Shown here: piece after piece, positions 17,894 to 25,819 of the stretch
Layout of the letters: each line of letters starts with the position of its first letter
Position numbering within the stretch: the stretch's first letter is position 1
Origin: an uncultured Bacteroidaceae bacterium
GTDB taxonomy: Bacteria > Bacteroidota > Bacteroidia > Bacteroidales > Bacteroidaceae
Direction of reading: 5' to 3'
Assembly: GCA_905234605.1 (NCBI GenBank)
Contig: CAJOIE010000013.1
Span: 1-64,000, forward strand
Length of the DNA stretch: 64,000 nt
The notes under the pieces: model-generated
What the model was told of the DNA's origin: nothing
The model's input: the letters and a program-made list of their open reading frames with translations, nothing else
Database searches by the model: none
Translations under genes and position numbers: made by a program

Positions 17894-18964
17894 CTAAAGG
17901 TTGTCGTAGGTGTCGGCGGACACGGGCTCTAACCACTCATTGCTCTGCTCACCACCCGTGGACACATGTGTGGTGAGATGCTGGAACCATGAGTCGCGCT
18001 GTGCTCCGTGCCAGTGTTTAACCCCGTCGGGGATGTCGATAATCATGCCGGGGTGAAGGGCGATGGCTGGCTTGCCCCATTCCTGGTACCAGCCGTGTCC
18101 GCTGACGCAGATGAGTATCTGGTGTGCGCCGTGGTGTATGTGCCAGTTGTTGCGGCATCCAGGTTCAAAGGTGACGTTGGCATAGTGGCTTACGGTCTCT
18201 GCGCCAGCCTCGAGGTTAGCCGGCTGGATGGGTGCCAGATGGCTGTTGCCTGTGAAGTACTGGGCGTAGGCATCGTTGGGCACCCCGATGGGCCAGGAGA
18301 GTTCGGCGTCAGCGGTAGCGATGCTCTGGCATAACTCATCCACTTGCTCCTTGGTGTTGCCCATGTTCACGGCTCCAGCCTTGTGGGCGGCCAACTGTGG
18401 TTCTACGCCCTTCAGTGAGCTTAGGGCTGCAAGTGTGACGAGCTCGCGGTCGGCGGCAGAGAGCTGGTCGCCGGCGAAGATGTCGCCGAAGAGGTGTGCC
18501 TTAAGGTAGTAGTCATCCTGCGGGCAGAAGTCGTAGTTGAAGGGCTTACCTGTGAGGCGTGTCTGCACCTCTGTACCTTGTTTAAGTGCTTGTTCAGCAT
18601 TGTCCCATACGGCAGGGCGGGTCCAGGGCTTGCCCTCGTTGTCGGTGATGCCTTGACTCATGCGGTCGCTGAGCACTCTCTGCAACGTGCCGAGTGCATT
18701 CAGTGAGCGCGGAAAGCCAGTGTAGGCATATAGGCCGGAGAAGGCCTCCTTGAGCTCGTTCACGGTGACGCCGCCTTCCAGAGCCTGGCGGATGGCCGTG
18801 TCGAGACGTTCCATGTCGCCCCTGGCCTCAAATGAAGCACAGGTGCAGAGCAGTAGCTGACGCTCTGTGAGTGCCTTGTTCCCGTTGGCCTTGCCGTTGG
18901 TGAGAGGAGTCTGTGCGTTTACAGTCATGGTAGTCATGAGGAGTAAAAGTAACAATTGTTTCAT
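17894..18964 (-). CDS. Secreted carboxymuconolactone decarboxylase-like protein fused to a cupin
   Basis: 356 residues. Signal peptide 1-18 (ending MTVNAQ). Two carboxymuconolactone decarboxylase (AhpD-like) helical repeats: about 35-105 (LTERQLLLCTCASFEARGD, GVTVNELKEAFSGLYAYTGF) and about 155-225 (LSAADRELVTLAALSSLKG). Then a cupin at about 265-345, with metal-ligand histidines in NNWHIHHGAHQI and GVKHWHGA. Similar CMD-cupin proteins are usually annotated as possible lactone decarboxylases or quorum-type enzymes, but the substrate is not established. It sits 1 bp from the upstream alpha/beta hydrolase gene, clearly one operon. Confidence 0.82.
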   Translation of the reverse strand: MKQLLLLLLMTTMTVNAQTPLTNGKANGNKALTERQLLLCTCASFEARGDMERLDTAIRQALEGGVTVNELKEAFSGLYAYTGFPRSLNALGTLQRVLSDRMSQGITDNEGKPWTRPAVWDNAEQALKQGTEVQTRLTGKPFNYDFCPQDDYYLKAHLFGDIFAGDQLSAADRELVTLAALSSLKGVEPQLAAHKAGAVNMGNTKEQVDELCQSIATADAELSWPIGVPNDAYAQYFTGNSHLAPIQPANLEAGAETVSHYANVTFEPGCRNNWHIHHGAHQILICVSGHGWYQEWGKPAIALHPGMIIDIPDGVKHWHGAQRDSWFQHLTTHVSTGGEQSNEWLEPVSADTYDNL

Positions 18965-18965
18965 G

Positions 18966-20027
18966 TCATTTCAAGTGCTGTGCGAAGAATGCTGCCAGCT
19001 TGTCCCAGGGTATCATGTTCTTGCTCTCACCTTTGCCACGGGCCTCGGTCCACCCGCCATCGTAGAGGTCGCAGTGTGTGGCATCGGGTATGATGAGCAG
19101 TTCCTTGTTCTCGGGGTTGGGGTTGGTCTTGCCAGTGAAGCTGTAGCCCTGTGCTTTGCCATCCACCATATAGTGATAGGCAGCCTCGCCGAAGTAGCGT
19201 GAGTGGGCGTTCCCGCCATGCATCACGAGGACGGCAGAACGTATCTCGTTGATGTAGCATAGGAAGCGGGCATTGGCGTATGCCTGCGTACCTATGTTGC
19301 GCCATCCGTCTGTCGAATTGCCGCTGCGCGCGTGGTATCCGCGTTGCGTCTTGTAGTAGTCATGATAGTCTTTCACGAACTGCGGAGCATCGTCGGGTAG
19401 CGGGTCAATCACTCCGCCTGCCATGGCCATGGGGTCAGCAAGGCGACAGCGGGAGAGTGTTTCGCGGGCGGCATGTCGGTCGGGCTCACTGTCGGCGGCA
19501 TCGAAGTAGCCATTGCCGCTTACGCGGGTCATGTCGTACATCGTCGAGGCCACCGTGGCCTTGATGCGCGTGTCGGCAGCGGCAGCGTTCAAGGCGATGC
19601 CTCCCCATCCGCAGATGCCTATGATGCCGATGCGTTCTGCATCGACATTGTCTTGCATGGAGAGATAATCGATGGCGGCCATGAAGTCCTCGGTGTTGAT
19701 GTCGGGCGAGGCGGTGCGACGTGGCTCGCCGCTGCTCTCACCGGTGTAGGAGGGGTCGAAGGCCAAAGCCACGAAGCCCCGTTCTGCCATTCGCATGGCA
19801 TACAGCCCGCTGGCTTGCTCTTTGGTGGCTCCGAAAGGACCGCTCACGGCTATGGCTGGGAGGCCTCTGTGTGCGTCCTCACCCGCGGGGAGCGAGTCCT
19901 TCGGTGTGTACATGTCGGCAGCAAGTGTCATCCCATACTGCGTCGTGAATGTCACCTTGTGGTGGTTTACCTTCTCGCTCAATGGGAACACCTTGTCCCA
20001 TGCTTGTGTCAGTTGCTCTTTGTTCAT
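18966..20027 (-). CDS. Alpha/beta hydrolase, dienelactone hydrolase-like, with Cys nucleophile motif
   Basis: 353 residues, no signal peptide. N-terminal strand region (KVTFTTQYGMTLAADMYTPK), AVSGPFGATKEQASGLYA for the oxyanion region, and a nucleophile elbow IIGICGWGGIAL near residue 140 in which Cys occupies the usual Ser position. The Cys elbow also occurs in true dienelactone hydrolases. A distal DATHCDLYDGG supplies the histidine. It probably cleaves an ester or lactone. First gene of a three-gene operon with the CMD-cupin and AraC genes. Confidence 0.82.
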   Translation of the reverse strand: MNKEQLTQAWDKVFPLSEKVNHHKVTFTTQYGMTLAADMYTPKDSLPAGEDAHRGLPAIAVSGPFGATKEQASGLYAMRMAERGFVALAFDPSYTGESSGEPRRTASPDINTEDFMAAIDYLSMQDNVDAERIGIIGICGWGGIALNAAAADTRIKATVASTMYDMTRVSGNGYFDAADSEPDRHAARETLSRCRLADPMAMAGGVIDPLPDDAPQFVKDYHDYYKTQRGYHARSGNSTDGWRNIGTQAYANARFLCYINEIRSAVLVMHGGNAHSRYFGEAAYHYMVDGKAQGYSFTGKTNPNPENKELLIIPDATHCDLYDGGWTEARGKGESKNMIPWDKLAAFFAQHLK

Positions 20028-20056
20028 GGTGTCTGTTGGCTATAGCTATGATGCTG

Positions 20057-20064
20057 CGAAAATA
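20057..20064 (-). promoter_or_regulatory. -7-like element of the hydrolase operon
   Basis: The minus strand reads TATTTTCG, close to TAnnTTTG. It overlaps the T-run of the terminator of the upstream operon, so one operon ends where the next begins. Confidence 0.45.
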
Positions 20065-20097
20065 CGAAAATGCCGCCAGAGGTGCTCGCGGCGGCAT
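20065..20097 (-). terminator. Terminator after the flavodoxin-aldo/keto reductase operon
   Basis: On the minus strand ATGCCGCC pairs with GGCGGCAT around a 12-nt loop and is followed by TTTTCG. It lies 100 bp downstream of the reductase stop codon. Confidence 0.65.
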
Positions 20098-20124
20098 CTT
20101 TAATTTGACAGCGCAGCTGCGTCA

Positions 20125-20155
20125 ATGGGCAGGCAGCTGCCTGCTGCCTGCCCAT
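20125..20155. repeat. Perfect 13-bp inverted repeat
   Basis: ATGGGCAGGCAGC (20125-20137) and its exact reverse complement (20143-20155) flank a 5-nt loop. A smaller palindrome, CGCAGCTGCG, lies beside it. No T-run on the minus side, so perhaps an mRNA 3'-end stabiliser or part of a double-hairpin terminator for the reductase gene. Confidence 0.7.
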
Positions 20156-20196
20156 TTGCTGCTATGTCATGATGTGGCTGTTATCCAGGTGCAGGT

Positions 20197-21036
20197 CTAT
20201 CTCCACCCCATGAACATCTTGGTCACTTCGGCATCGTGGTGGTCGAAGAAGAGGCTCTTGCCGGTGTCGAGGGTGGCTATTTGTGCCATGTCGGCATCGG
20301 AGAGGGCGAAGTCGGTAATGTCGATGTTTTGCGCCATGCGTTCTTTGTGTGTGGATTTGGGGATGATGATGACGCCGCGCTGCAACAGCCATCGCAGTGC
20401 CACCTGTGGGATGGTCTTGCCATACCGGCTGCCAATCTCCGCCAGCAGGGCGTTGCTGAAGAAACCGTTGCGCCCCTCGGCCAACGGGCCCCACGACATG
20501 ATGCGGCAGTCCTGCTCGTCCATATACTTCATAGCCTCGGTCTGCTGGTTGAAGACGTGCGTCTCCACCTGGTTCACCATGGGCTTAATCTCCACATTCG
20601 ACGCCAGGTCGATGAGGTGGTCGGGATAGAAGTTGCTCACACCGATAGCCCTCAGCTTGCCTTCGCGATAGGCCTCCATCAAGGCACGATAGGCTCCATA
20701 GCGGTCGCAGTATGGCTGGTGGAGCAGCATCAGGTCGATGTAGTCTGTCTGCATCTTGCTGAGGCTCACGTCAATCGATGCCTTGGCACGTTCATAGCCA
20801 TAGTTGGAAATCCATATCTTCGACACGAGGAAGATGTCATCACGCCTGAGGCCGCTCTTCTTCCACGCGCGTCCCACGCCTTCCTCGTTAGCGTAGGCCT
20901 GTGCCGTGTCTATCATCCTGTAGCCCACTTCCAAGGCATCGCTCACGCATTGTTCGCACTGCTCGGGTGTCACCTGATATACTCCGTAACCGATTTGGGG
21001 CATCTCCACCCCGTTCCATAACTTGATAGTATTCAT
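20197..21036 (-). CDS. Aldo/keto reductase
   Basis: 279 residues from the ATG at 21036 (MNTIKLWNGVEMPQIGYG); a TTG two codons earlier is possible. The tetrad of NADPH-dependent aldo/keto reductases is present: Asp in GYRMIDTAQAYANE, Tyr in the same segment, Lys in LVSKIWISNYG and His in LMLLHQPY. NADPH-binding loop: GVIIIPKSTHKERMAQN. It reduces carbonyl compounds; closest in type to the 2,5-diketo-gluconate reductase-like group. Probably co-transcribed with the flavodoxin gene 53 bp upstream. Confidence 0.92.
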   Translation of the reverse strand: MNTIKLWNGVEMPQIGYGVYQVTPEQCEQCVSDALEVGYRMIDTAQAYANEEGVGRAWKKSGLRRDDIFLVSKIWISNYGYERAKASIDVSLSKMQTDYIDLMLLHQPYCDRYGAYRALMEAYREGKLRAIGVSNFYPDHLIDLASNVEIKPMVNQVETHVFNQQTEAMKYMDEQDCRIMSWGPLAEGRNGFFSNALLAEIGSRYGKTIPQVALRWLLQRGVIIIPKSTHKERMAQNIDITDFALSDADMAQIATLDTGKSLFFDHHDAEVTKMFMGWR

Positions 21037-21089
21037 GTTCAATAGTTGTTGGTGCTTGTCTTAAGAGTCGCTTCCGTTCATGGCAGGCA

Positions 21090-21620
21090 TCACCTCGTGG
21101 TGTAGCCCAGTGCAGCAAGCCATTGCTTCACTTGTTCCTGCCCCGTCCGCACCTCGTGGCCGTAGATGCTGAAGCCCTGTGTGACGTTGGCACCGGCGAA
21201 GGCCGCGGCCACATCATCCGCACAGGCGGCCAGGCCGCTGCCCTCATGGGTGGTGAAGGGGATGACGGTCTTGCCTTGCATGTCGGCCTCGTGCTTCTTG
21301 AAGAAGGTGAACATCACCTGCGGATAGGTGCCCCACCACACGGGGCCGCCAATGAATATGGTGTCATACCCGCTGAGGTCTACATCGCCCTCATACTCTG
21401 GCAACTCGCCTCTGTGAGCCTCTTCCTTGGCCAACCGGATGAGCGGAGTATAGGCCATGCCGTCATACTTGTGCGTGATAATCTCGAACTGTTCAGCTCC
21501 TGTCAGTGCTGTGATGTAGTCGGCCACAATCTTGGTGTTGCCCACTTTGATGTTGCCTACAGAGTAGTTGTCTCCAGCGTGTGAGAAGAACACTACCAAT
21601 GCTTTGCTGCCTGTTGTCAT
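21090..21620 (-). CDS. Flavodoxin-like protein
   Basis: 176 residues from the ATG at 21620 (MTTGSKALVVFFSHAGDN). A longer frame to 21740 is excluded because a promoter box (21684-21691) lies inside it. FFSHAGDNYSVGNIKVGNT is the phosphate-binding loop, and IFIGGPVWWGTYPQVMFTFF the second FMN loop. It carries electrons or acts as an FMN reductase-like protein in the cytoplasm. First gene of an operon with the aldo/keto reductase. Confidence 0.88.
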   Translation of the reverse strand: MTTGSKALVVFFSHAGDNYSVGNIKVGNTKIVADYITALTGAEQFEIITHKYDGMAYTPLIRLAKEEAHRGELPEYEGDVDLSGYDTIFIGGPVWWGTYPQVMFTFFKKHEADMQGKTVIPFTTHEGSGLAACADDVAAAFAGANVTQGFSIYGHEVRTGQEQVKQWLAALGYTTR

Positions 21621-21683
21621 GATGGGATATTTATAATGTTGTTGATGGCTAAGTGATAAATGGCAGTTGACTGTCGCATGCGG

Positions 21684-21691
21684 CAAAGGTA
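21684..21691 (-). promoter_or_regulatory. -7 element of the flavodoxin operon
   Basis: The minus strand reads TACCTTTG, a full match to the -7 consensus, 63 bp before the chosen ATG. A convincing -33 box is not visible. Confidence 0.65.
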
Positions 21692-21747
21692 GGACGGCGA
21701 CGCATTGGTGTGGTTTCCCTAAAAGCATTATAGTTGTCACTTTTTGC

Positions 21748-21755
21748 TATCTTTG
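21748..21755 (+). promoter_or_regulatory. -7 element of the CotH-family gene
   Basis: TATCTTTG, 55 bp before the start codon. Divergent from the flavodoxin promoter 57 bp away. Confidence 0.6.
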
Positions 21756-21810
21756 CCGCGCTTGTTGCACACGCCTTTGCCTTTGGGCGGTGCTTTGAGC
21801 TTTAGATTAT

Positions 21811-23694
21811 ATGTGCATTAAGATGTCATTACACACATTGCGGGGCCTGGCTCTCGGCATAATGGTGTGCATGGTGCCTTCGCCGGCACTGGCAGCCAAC
21901 GGCTCGGCTGCTGCGGCGGCAGAGAAGTTGCGTGGCAGGGTGATAGGCACAGCCGAGTCGGTGGACTATCGCAGCTTTGCGCGGTCCACGACGGTCAACA
22001 CCAGAGAGATGGCTTTTGACGGCGACATGTCGACGTACTTTGCCTCGTGGGAGCGCAGCTACACATGGGCGGGTCTCGACCTTGGGGAGCCGCATGTGAT
22101 TACGCGTGTGGGCTGGTCGCCGCGCAACGACGGGCAGGGGCCGCAGCGTGTGGTGCTTGGTGTGTTCGAGGGGGCCAACCGCGAGGACTTTACTGACGCG
22201 CTGCCTCTCTATGTCATCACGGAGCAGGGTGTCATCGGGCAGATGGCGTATGCCGACGTGGCGTGCAGCCGCGGCTTCCGCTATGTGCGATATGTGGGTC
22301 CGGCCGACGCCCGCTGCAATGTGGCCGAGCTGGAGTTCTATGGCGTGCCGGGTGCAGGCTGCGACTCGCTGCTCTGGCAACTGACCAACCTGCCCACGGT
22401 GAGCATCCACACGCAGGACGGCATTGTGCCCTACGACAAGGAGCACGACATCGCCGCCACGGTAGCCATCGTAGCCGACGGCGGTGCTACGCTGCTCTGC
22501 GATGCTGCCACGGTGCGCGAGCGTGGCAACGGGTCGCGCACGTTCCCCAAGCGCCCCTACCGCATCAAGTTCGACCGCAAGCAGCGTGTGCTCTCGGCAC
22601 CTGCCAAGGCTAAGAAATGGACGCTCATCAACAACTATGGCGACAAGACACTGATGCGCAACCTGCTGGCCTTTGAGCTGAGCCGCATCATGCAGATGCC
22701 CTACACGCCTTTCGGCACGGCAGTCGACGTGTTGCTCAACGGTGAGTACAAGGGTTGCTACCAACTGTGCGACCAGGTGCAGGTGCATAAGCACCGTGTG
22801 GATGTGGAGGAGATGACACCTGCCGACACCGATGGCGAGGCTCTCACGGGCGGCTATCTCGTTGAGGTTGACGCCTATGCTGGCGAGGAGCCGTCGTGGT
22901 TCCGGTCGTCGTATGGCAATCCCGTGACTATCAAGTCGCCGTCGGCCGACAGCATCACAGCCGTCCAGGCCGAATATATTGAGGATTGCTTCGACGCGAT
23001 GGAGCGCGACTGGCCGGCGTATCTCGACATGAACACGTTCCTGCGCCACTTCCTTGTCGGCGAGCTGTCGGGCAACACGGACACTTACTGGAGCCTGTTC
23101 ATGTACAAACGGCGTGGATGCGACACGCTCTTCACTGGCCCCGTGTGGGACTTCGACCTCGCTTTTGAAAACGACAACCGCACTTATCCTGTGTGTGCCA
23201 AGTCGGACTGGGTCTACCGCAGTGGTGGCAGCTATGCGGGCAACATGCGCTCGTTTGTGGACCGTATCGTGGTGCGCGACGCCGGTGCCCAGGCGCAGAT
23301 GCGCTACATTTGGGGGCAGGCCCGTGAGGGCGAGCTCACGGAGGGGCATCTGCTGGCGTGCATCGACTCGTTGGAGCGGCTGTTGGAGCAGTCGCAGCGT
23401 CTCAACTTCATGCGCTGGCCCATCCTCAACACGAAAGTGCATCAGAACCCGCGTCTCTACGGCAGCTATGCCGCCGAGGTGGAGAATGTGCGGCACTATG
23501 TGCGCGAGCGGCTGCCATGGATGGATGCGCGCATAGGCTACACCTACGTGGACGGCGTGGCTGCTACCGCAGCAGCGGGCAGCAGCGTGCCACTGATGAT
23601 CTACAACCTACATGGGCTGCCTGTTGGCACCGATGCTGCCGTGTTGCGGCCAGGTGTGTATGTGCGTGGCGGCCGCAAGATGCTTGTGCATTGA
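21811..23694 (+). CDS. Secreted CotH-kinase-family protein with discoidin-like N-terminus
   Basis: 627 residues. Signal peptide about 1-29 (ending SPALAAN); ATG at 21823 is an alternative start. Residues about 35-165 resemble an F5/8-type C (discoidin) module (MAFDGDMSTYFASW, WAGLDLGEPHVITRVGWSPR). Residues about 180-560 are a CotH kinase domain: ERGNGSRTFPKRPYRIKF, NYGDKTLMRNLLAFEL, GEYKGCYQLCDQV and GPVWDFDLAFEND, the last two carrying the atypical kinase acidic residues. CotH-type kinases phosphorylate secreted proteins. The C-terminus (YNLHGLPVG then PGVYVRGGRKMLVH) matches in pattern that of the secreted protein at 3575-7519. Likely surface exposed; target unknown. Confidence 0.87.
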   Translation: MCIKMSLHTLRGLALGIMVCMVPSPALAANGSAAAAAEKLRGRVIGTAESVDYRSFARSTTVNTREMAFDGDMSTYFASWERSYTWAGLDLGEPHVITRVGWSPRNDGQGPQRVVLGVFEGANREDFTDALPLYVITEQGVIGQMAYADVACSRGFRYVRYVGPADARCNVAELEFYGVPGAGCDSLLWQLTNLPTVSIHTQDGIVPYDKEHDIAATVAIVADGGATLLCDAATVRERGNGSRTFPKRPYRIKFDRKQRVLSAPAKAKKWTLINNYGDKTLMRNLLAFELSRIMQMPYTPFGTAVDVLLNGEYKGCYQLCDQVQVHKHRVDVEEMTPADTDGEALTGGYLVEVDAYAGEEPSWFRSSYGNPVTIKSPSADSITAVQAEYIEDCFDAMERDWPAYLDMNTFLRHFLVGELSGNTDTYWSLFMYKRRGCDTLFTGPVWDFDLAFENDNRTYPVCAKSDWVYRSGGSYAGNMRSFVDRIVVRDAGAQAQMRYIWGQAREGELTEGHLLACIDSLERLLEQSQRLNFMRWPILNTKVHQNPRLYGSYAAEVENVRHYVRERLPWMDARIGYTYVDGVAATAAAGSSVPLMIYNLHGLPVGTDAAVLRPGVYVRGGRKMLVH

Positions 23695-23728
23695 GTGCGG
23701 ACAGGCTCGTCACTTTGTGCGGAACGGC

Positions 23729-24640
23729 TCATGGACGCGCGGACAGAAACTGCCACAGAGAGGGCAGCAGGAGGAGGGCCGTGGCATAGAGAGTGAGCTC
23801 ACAGAGCAGGAAGATGGCTCCGCAGCAGTCGCCTGTGTAGCCGCCAATGCGACGGCGAAGGTAGCGTGCCAGCAGCCACTCTGCGATGAAGGCGGCGGGG
23901 AGAACTGAAAGCAGGCCGGCAGGCACTGCGGCTATGGATGTGGCACATGGGGCTTCATGGTCAATGGTGGCAGCCCAACAGCAGCAGGCTGCGGGCGGCG
24001 CGAGTGCCACGAGGCAGCGCAGGGCGTGCAGCATGATGCCCTGGCGGCTGCGGTAGACGACGCCCACCTTGGCCGTCTCCGTGGCGCGGGCGTAGGGCAG
24101 CTGCGACGTCACCCACGAGGCTGCTGTCTTGGCACACGTGTCGAAAAGCATGACGGTGGCGGCGGTGAGTTGGAAGTGGAGTGCTGAGGGGCGTGAATTG
24201 AGCGGCGGGGTGACAGCGGGCAAGCGGTAGGCTATAGATGGTAGCTCGGCAATGGCCAGCGTGAGCAGGCCCAGCTCCAGGATGAGGGCAATGACGCCGT
24301 AGGTGCCTATGTGTGAGTCCTTCATGATGGCGAGCGTGCGCTCGCGTGTCGTGCCTCCGCCAAAGCCGTCGGCGCAGTCGGCCAGCCCGTCTTCGTGGAG
24401 GGCACCGGTGAGCATCACCCTGGCAGCCACGGCCAGCGCGGCGGCCAGCAGGGGCGAGGCTCCGGCCATGGCGGCCGCGAGGTAGACAGAGGCCATGATG
24501 CCGCCGGTGAGCCAGCCTGCCACGGGCCAGAAGTCGACAGCGTGGGTGAAGGCTTCCGTGGGCACTCGGTGCAGCCGCCACCAAGGCAGGCGGGTGAAGA
24601 GCATCAGGGCGGCAAGCAGGCGGTCGAGGGTGGTGCGCAT
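23729..24640 (-). CDS. cobS: Adenosylcobinamide-GDP ribazoletransferase (cobalamin synthase)
   Basis: 303 residues, several hydrophobic segments, inner membrane. It joins adenosylcobinamide-GDP with alpha-ribazole or its phosphate, the last assembly step of cobalamin. The diagnostic motif is complete: GALHEDGLADCADGFGGG followed by TLAIMKDSHIGTYGV near residues 80-118. The N-terminus (LDRLLAALMLFTRLPWW) and YTGDCCGAIFLLCEL near 275 are also typical. It begins 6 bp downstream of cobT. Confidence 0.95.
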   Translation of the reverse strand: MRTTLDRLLAALMLFTRLPWWRLHRVPTEAFTHAVDFWPVAGWLTGGIMASVYLAAAMAGASPLLAAALAVAARVMLTGALHEDGLADCADGFGGGTTRERTLAIMKDSHIGTYGVIALILELGLLTLAIAELPSIAYRLPAVTPPLNSRPSALHFQLTAATVMLFDTCAKTAASWVTSQLPYARATETAKVGVVYRSRQGIMLHALRCLVALAPPAACCCWAATIDHEAPCATSIAAVPAGLLSVLPAAFIAEWLLARYLRRRIGGYTGDCCGAIFLLCELTLYATALLLLPSLWQFLSARP

Positions 24641-24646
24641 CGCGGG

Positions 24647-25771
24647 TCAGAAGTATTTGGTGATGTGGTTGTCGGTGAAGTTGCCCATCTCGCGGAGCAT
24701 GCGCACGGCACTCTCCACGATGGGGTAGGCACAGAGCGCACCCGTGCCTTCGCCCAGGCGCAGGCCGAGGCTCAGCAGTGGCTGGGCTCCCATGGCGCGG
24801 AGCATGAGGCGGTGGCCGCTCTCGTCGCCGCAGTGGCCGAAGATGGCGCAGTCCATGAACGAGGGGTGCAGGCTGCGTGCCACGAGGGCACAGGCGGTCA
24901 TGATGAAACCGTCCACGAGCACCACCATGCCGAGCTCCTCGGCACGGAGCATGGCCCCTACGGCTGCCACCATTTCAAGGCCTCCGAACTCGCGCATGAG
25001 CTCGGTGGCAAGACGTGCGGGGGCTGCCGTGTGTGGCGAAGCACCCTGCATGGTGACGAGCGTCTCCCTGCATGGTGACGGCTCGCACCCTGCATGGTGA
25101 TGGCGCACACCCTGCACGGTGTTCTGCCATCGGTCTATGCTCTGCTGCAGCACTCTCAGCTTGTGGCTCACACCCTCGCTGCTGAGGCCTGCTCCGGCTC
25201 CTACGCATTGCTCTAAGGGTAGGCCTAAGAGCACGCTCATCCAGATGGACGACGGCGAGGTGTTGGCTATGCCCATCTCGCCTATGGAGAGCACGTTGCA
25301 GCCCTCGGCGGCGGCGAGGCTGGCCATGTCGCGCCCTACGGTCATGGCTGCCTCCATCTGCTCAGGTGTGAGTGCCGGCTGGTGGAGGAAGTTGGCTGTG
25401 CCGCGGGCCACCTTGCGGTGCACTATGCCCTCGACGCCGCTCAGGTCGTGGTCCACGCCCACGTCGACCACATGTAGCTCAAAGCCATGCTGGCGGCAGA
25501 ACATGTTGACACCGCCGCCGCCGCGGGTGAAGTTCACCATCTGCTGCCATGTCACGCAGCGCGGCGAGAGGCTGACACCCTCGCGCTCGATGCCGTGGTC
25601 GCCGCCGAAGAGCAGGTGCACAGGGTGCCGCAGCTCGGGCTCCAGCGTGTGCTGCACGAGGCCTATCTGCATGGCTATCTGTTCCAGACGGCCCAGGGAG
25701 CCGAGTGGCTTGTTGAGGTGGTCTATCTTGGCTTGCAGCTGGTGGCGCAAGCTGTCCATGTCGGTTGTCAT
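24647..25771 (-). CDS. cobT: Nicotinate-nucleotide-dimethylbenzimidazole phosphoribosyltransferase with an in-frame repeat insertion
   Basis: 374 residues from ATG at 25771 (MTTDMDSLRHQLQAKIDHLN). It makes alpha-ribazole phosphate from nicotinate mononucleotide and dimethylbenzimidazole or a related base. Family motifs: NKPLGSLGRLEQIAMQIG, LFGGDHGIEREGVS, IGEMGIANTSPSS, and the catalytic Glu in LRLGEGTGALCAYP. Residues about 217-244 (VQGVRHHHAGCEPSPCRETL, then VTMQGAS) have no counterpart in CobT enzymes I know. They are encoded exactly by array B (25042-25121), between the HKLRVLQQSIDRW helix and the REFGGLEMVAAVGAML segment. The reading frame is kept, so the enzyme may still work. The -7 box at 25777-25784 lies only 5 bp before the ATG. 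Confidence 0.93.
   Translation of the reverse strand: MTTDMDSLRHQLQAKIDHLNKPLGSLGRLEQIAMQIGLVQHTLEPELRHPVHLLFGGDHGIEREGVSLSPRCVTWQQMVNFTRGGGGVNMFCRQHGFELHVVDVGVDHDLSGVEGIVHRKVARGTANFLHQPALTPEQMEAAMTVGRDMASLAAAEGCNVLSIGEMGIANTSPSSIWMSVLLGLPLEQCVGAGAGLSSEGVSHKLRVLQQSIDRWQNTVQGVRHHHAGCEPSPCRETLVTMQGASPHTAAPARLATELMREFGGLEMVAAVGAMLRAEELGMVVLVDGFIMTACALVARSLHPSFMDCAIFGHCGDESGHRLMLRAMGAQPLLSLGLRLGEGTGALCAYPIVESAVRMLREMGNFTDNHITKYF
25042..25121. repeat. 22-bp-period palindromic repeat array B (4 units) inside cobT
   Basis: Cores CACCCTGCATGGTG (25042), CTCCCTGCATGGTG (25064), CACCCTGCATGGTG (25086) and CACCCTGCACGGTG (25108), spaced exactly 22 bp. The third linker, ATGGCGCA, also occurs in array A. 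Three 22-bp periods equal 66 bp, so three-unit gain or loss keeps the cobT frame. Confidence 0.92.
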
Positions 25772-25776
25772 GGGCA

Positions 25777-25784
25777 CAAAGGTA
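25777..25784 (-). promoter_or_regulatory. -7 element directly before cobT
   Basis: The minus strand reads TACCTTTG, a full -7 match. Transcription would start at or within a few bases of the cobT start codon, suggesting a leaderless mRNA or use of the internal ATG at 25759. Confidence 0.55.
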
Positions 25785-25819
25785 GGCAAAAAGTGTGTGA
25801 GGAAAGCAGACAAAGGCTG

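Noticed and set aside
20125-20155. Small-RNA gene at the long inverted repeat
   Set aside because: No promoter box lies at a suitable distance on either strand; a 3'-end hairpin explains it better.
25042-25121. Array B as a second, small CRISPR
   Set aside because: Units are 22 bp with an 8-bp linker that is itself partly conserved; too short for repeat-spacer units, and the same cores occur at four other loci.
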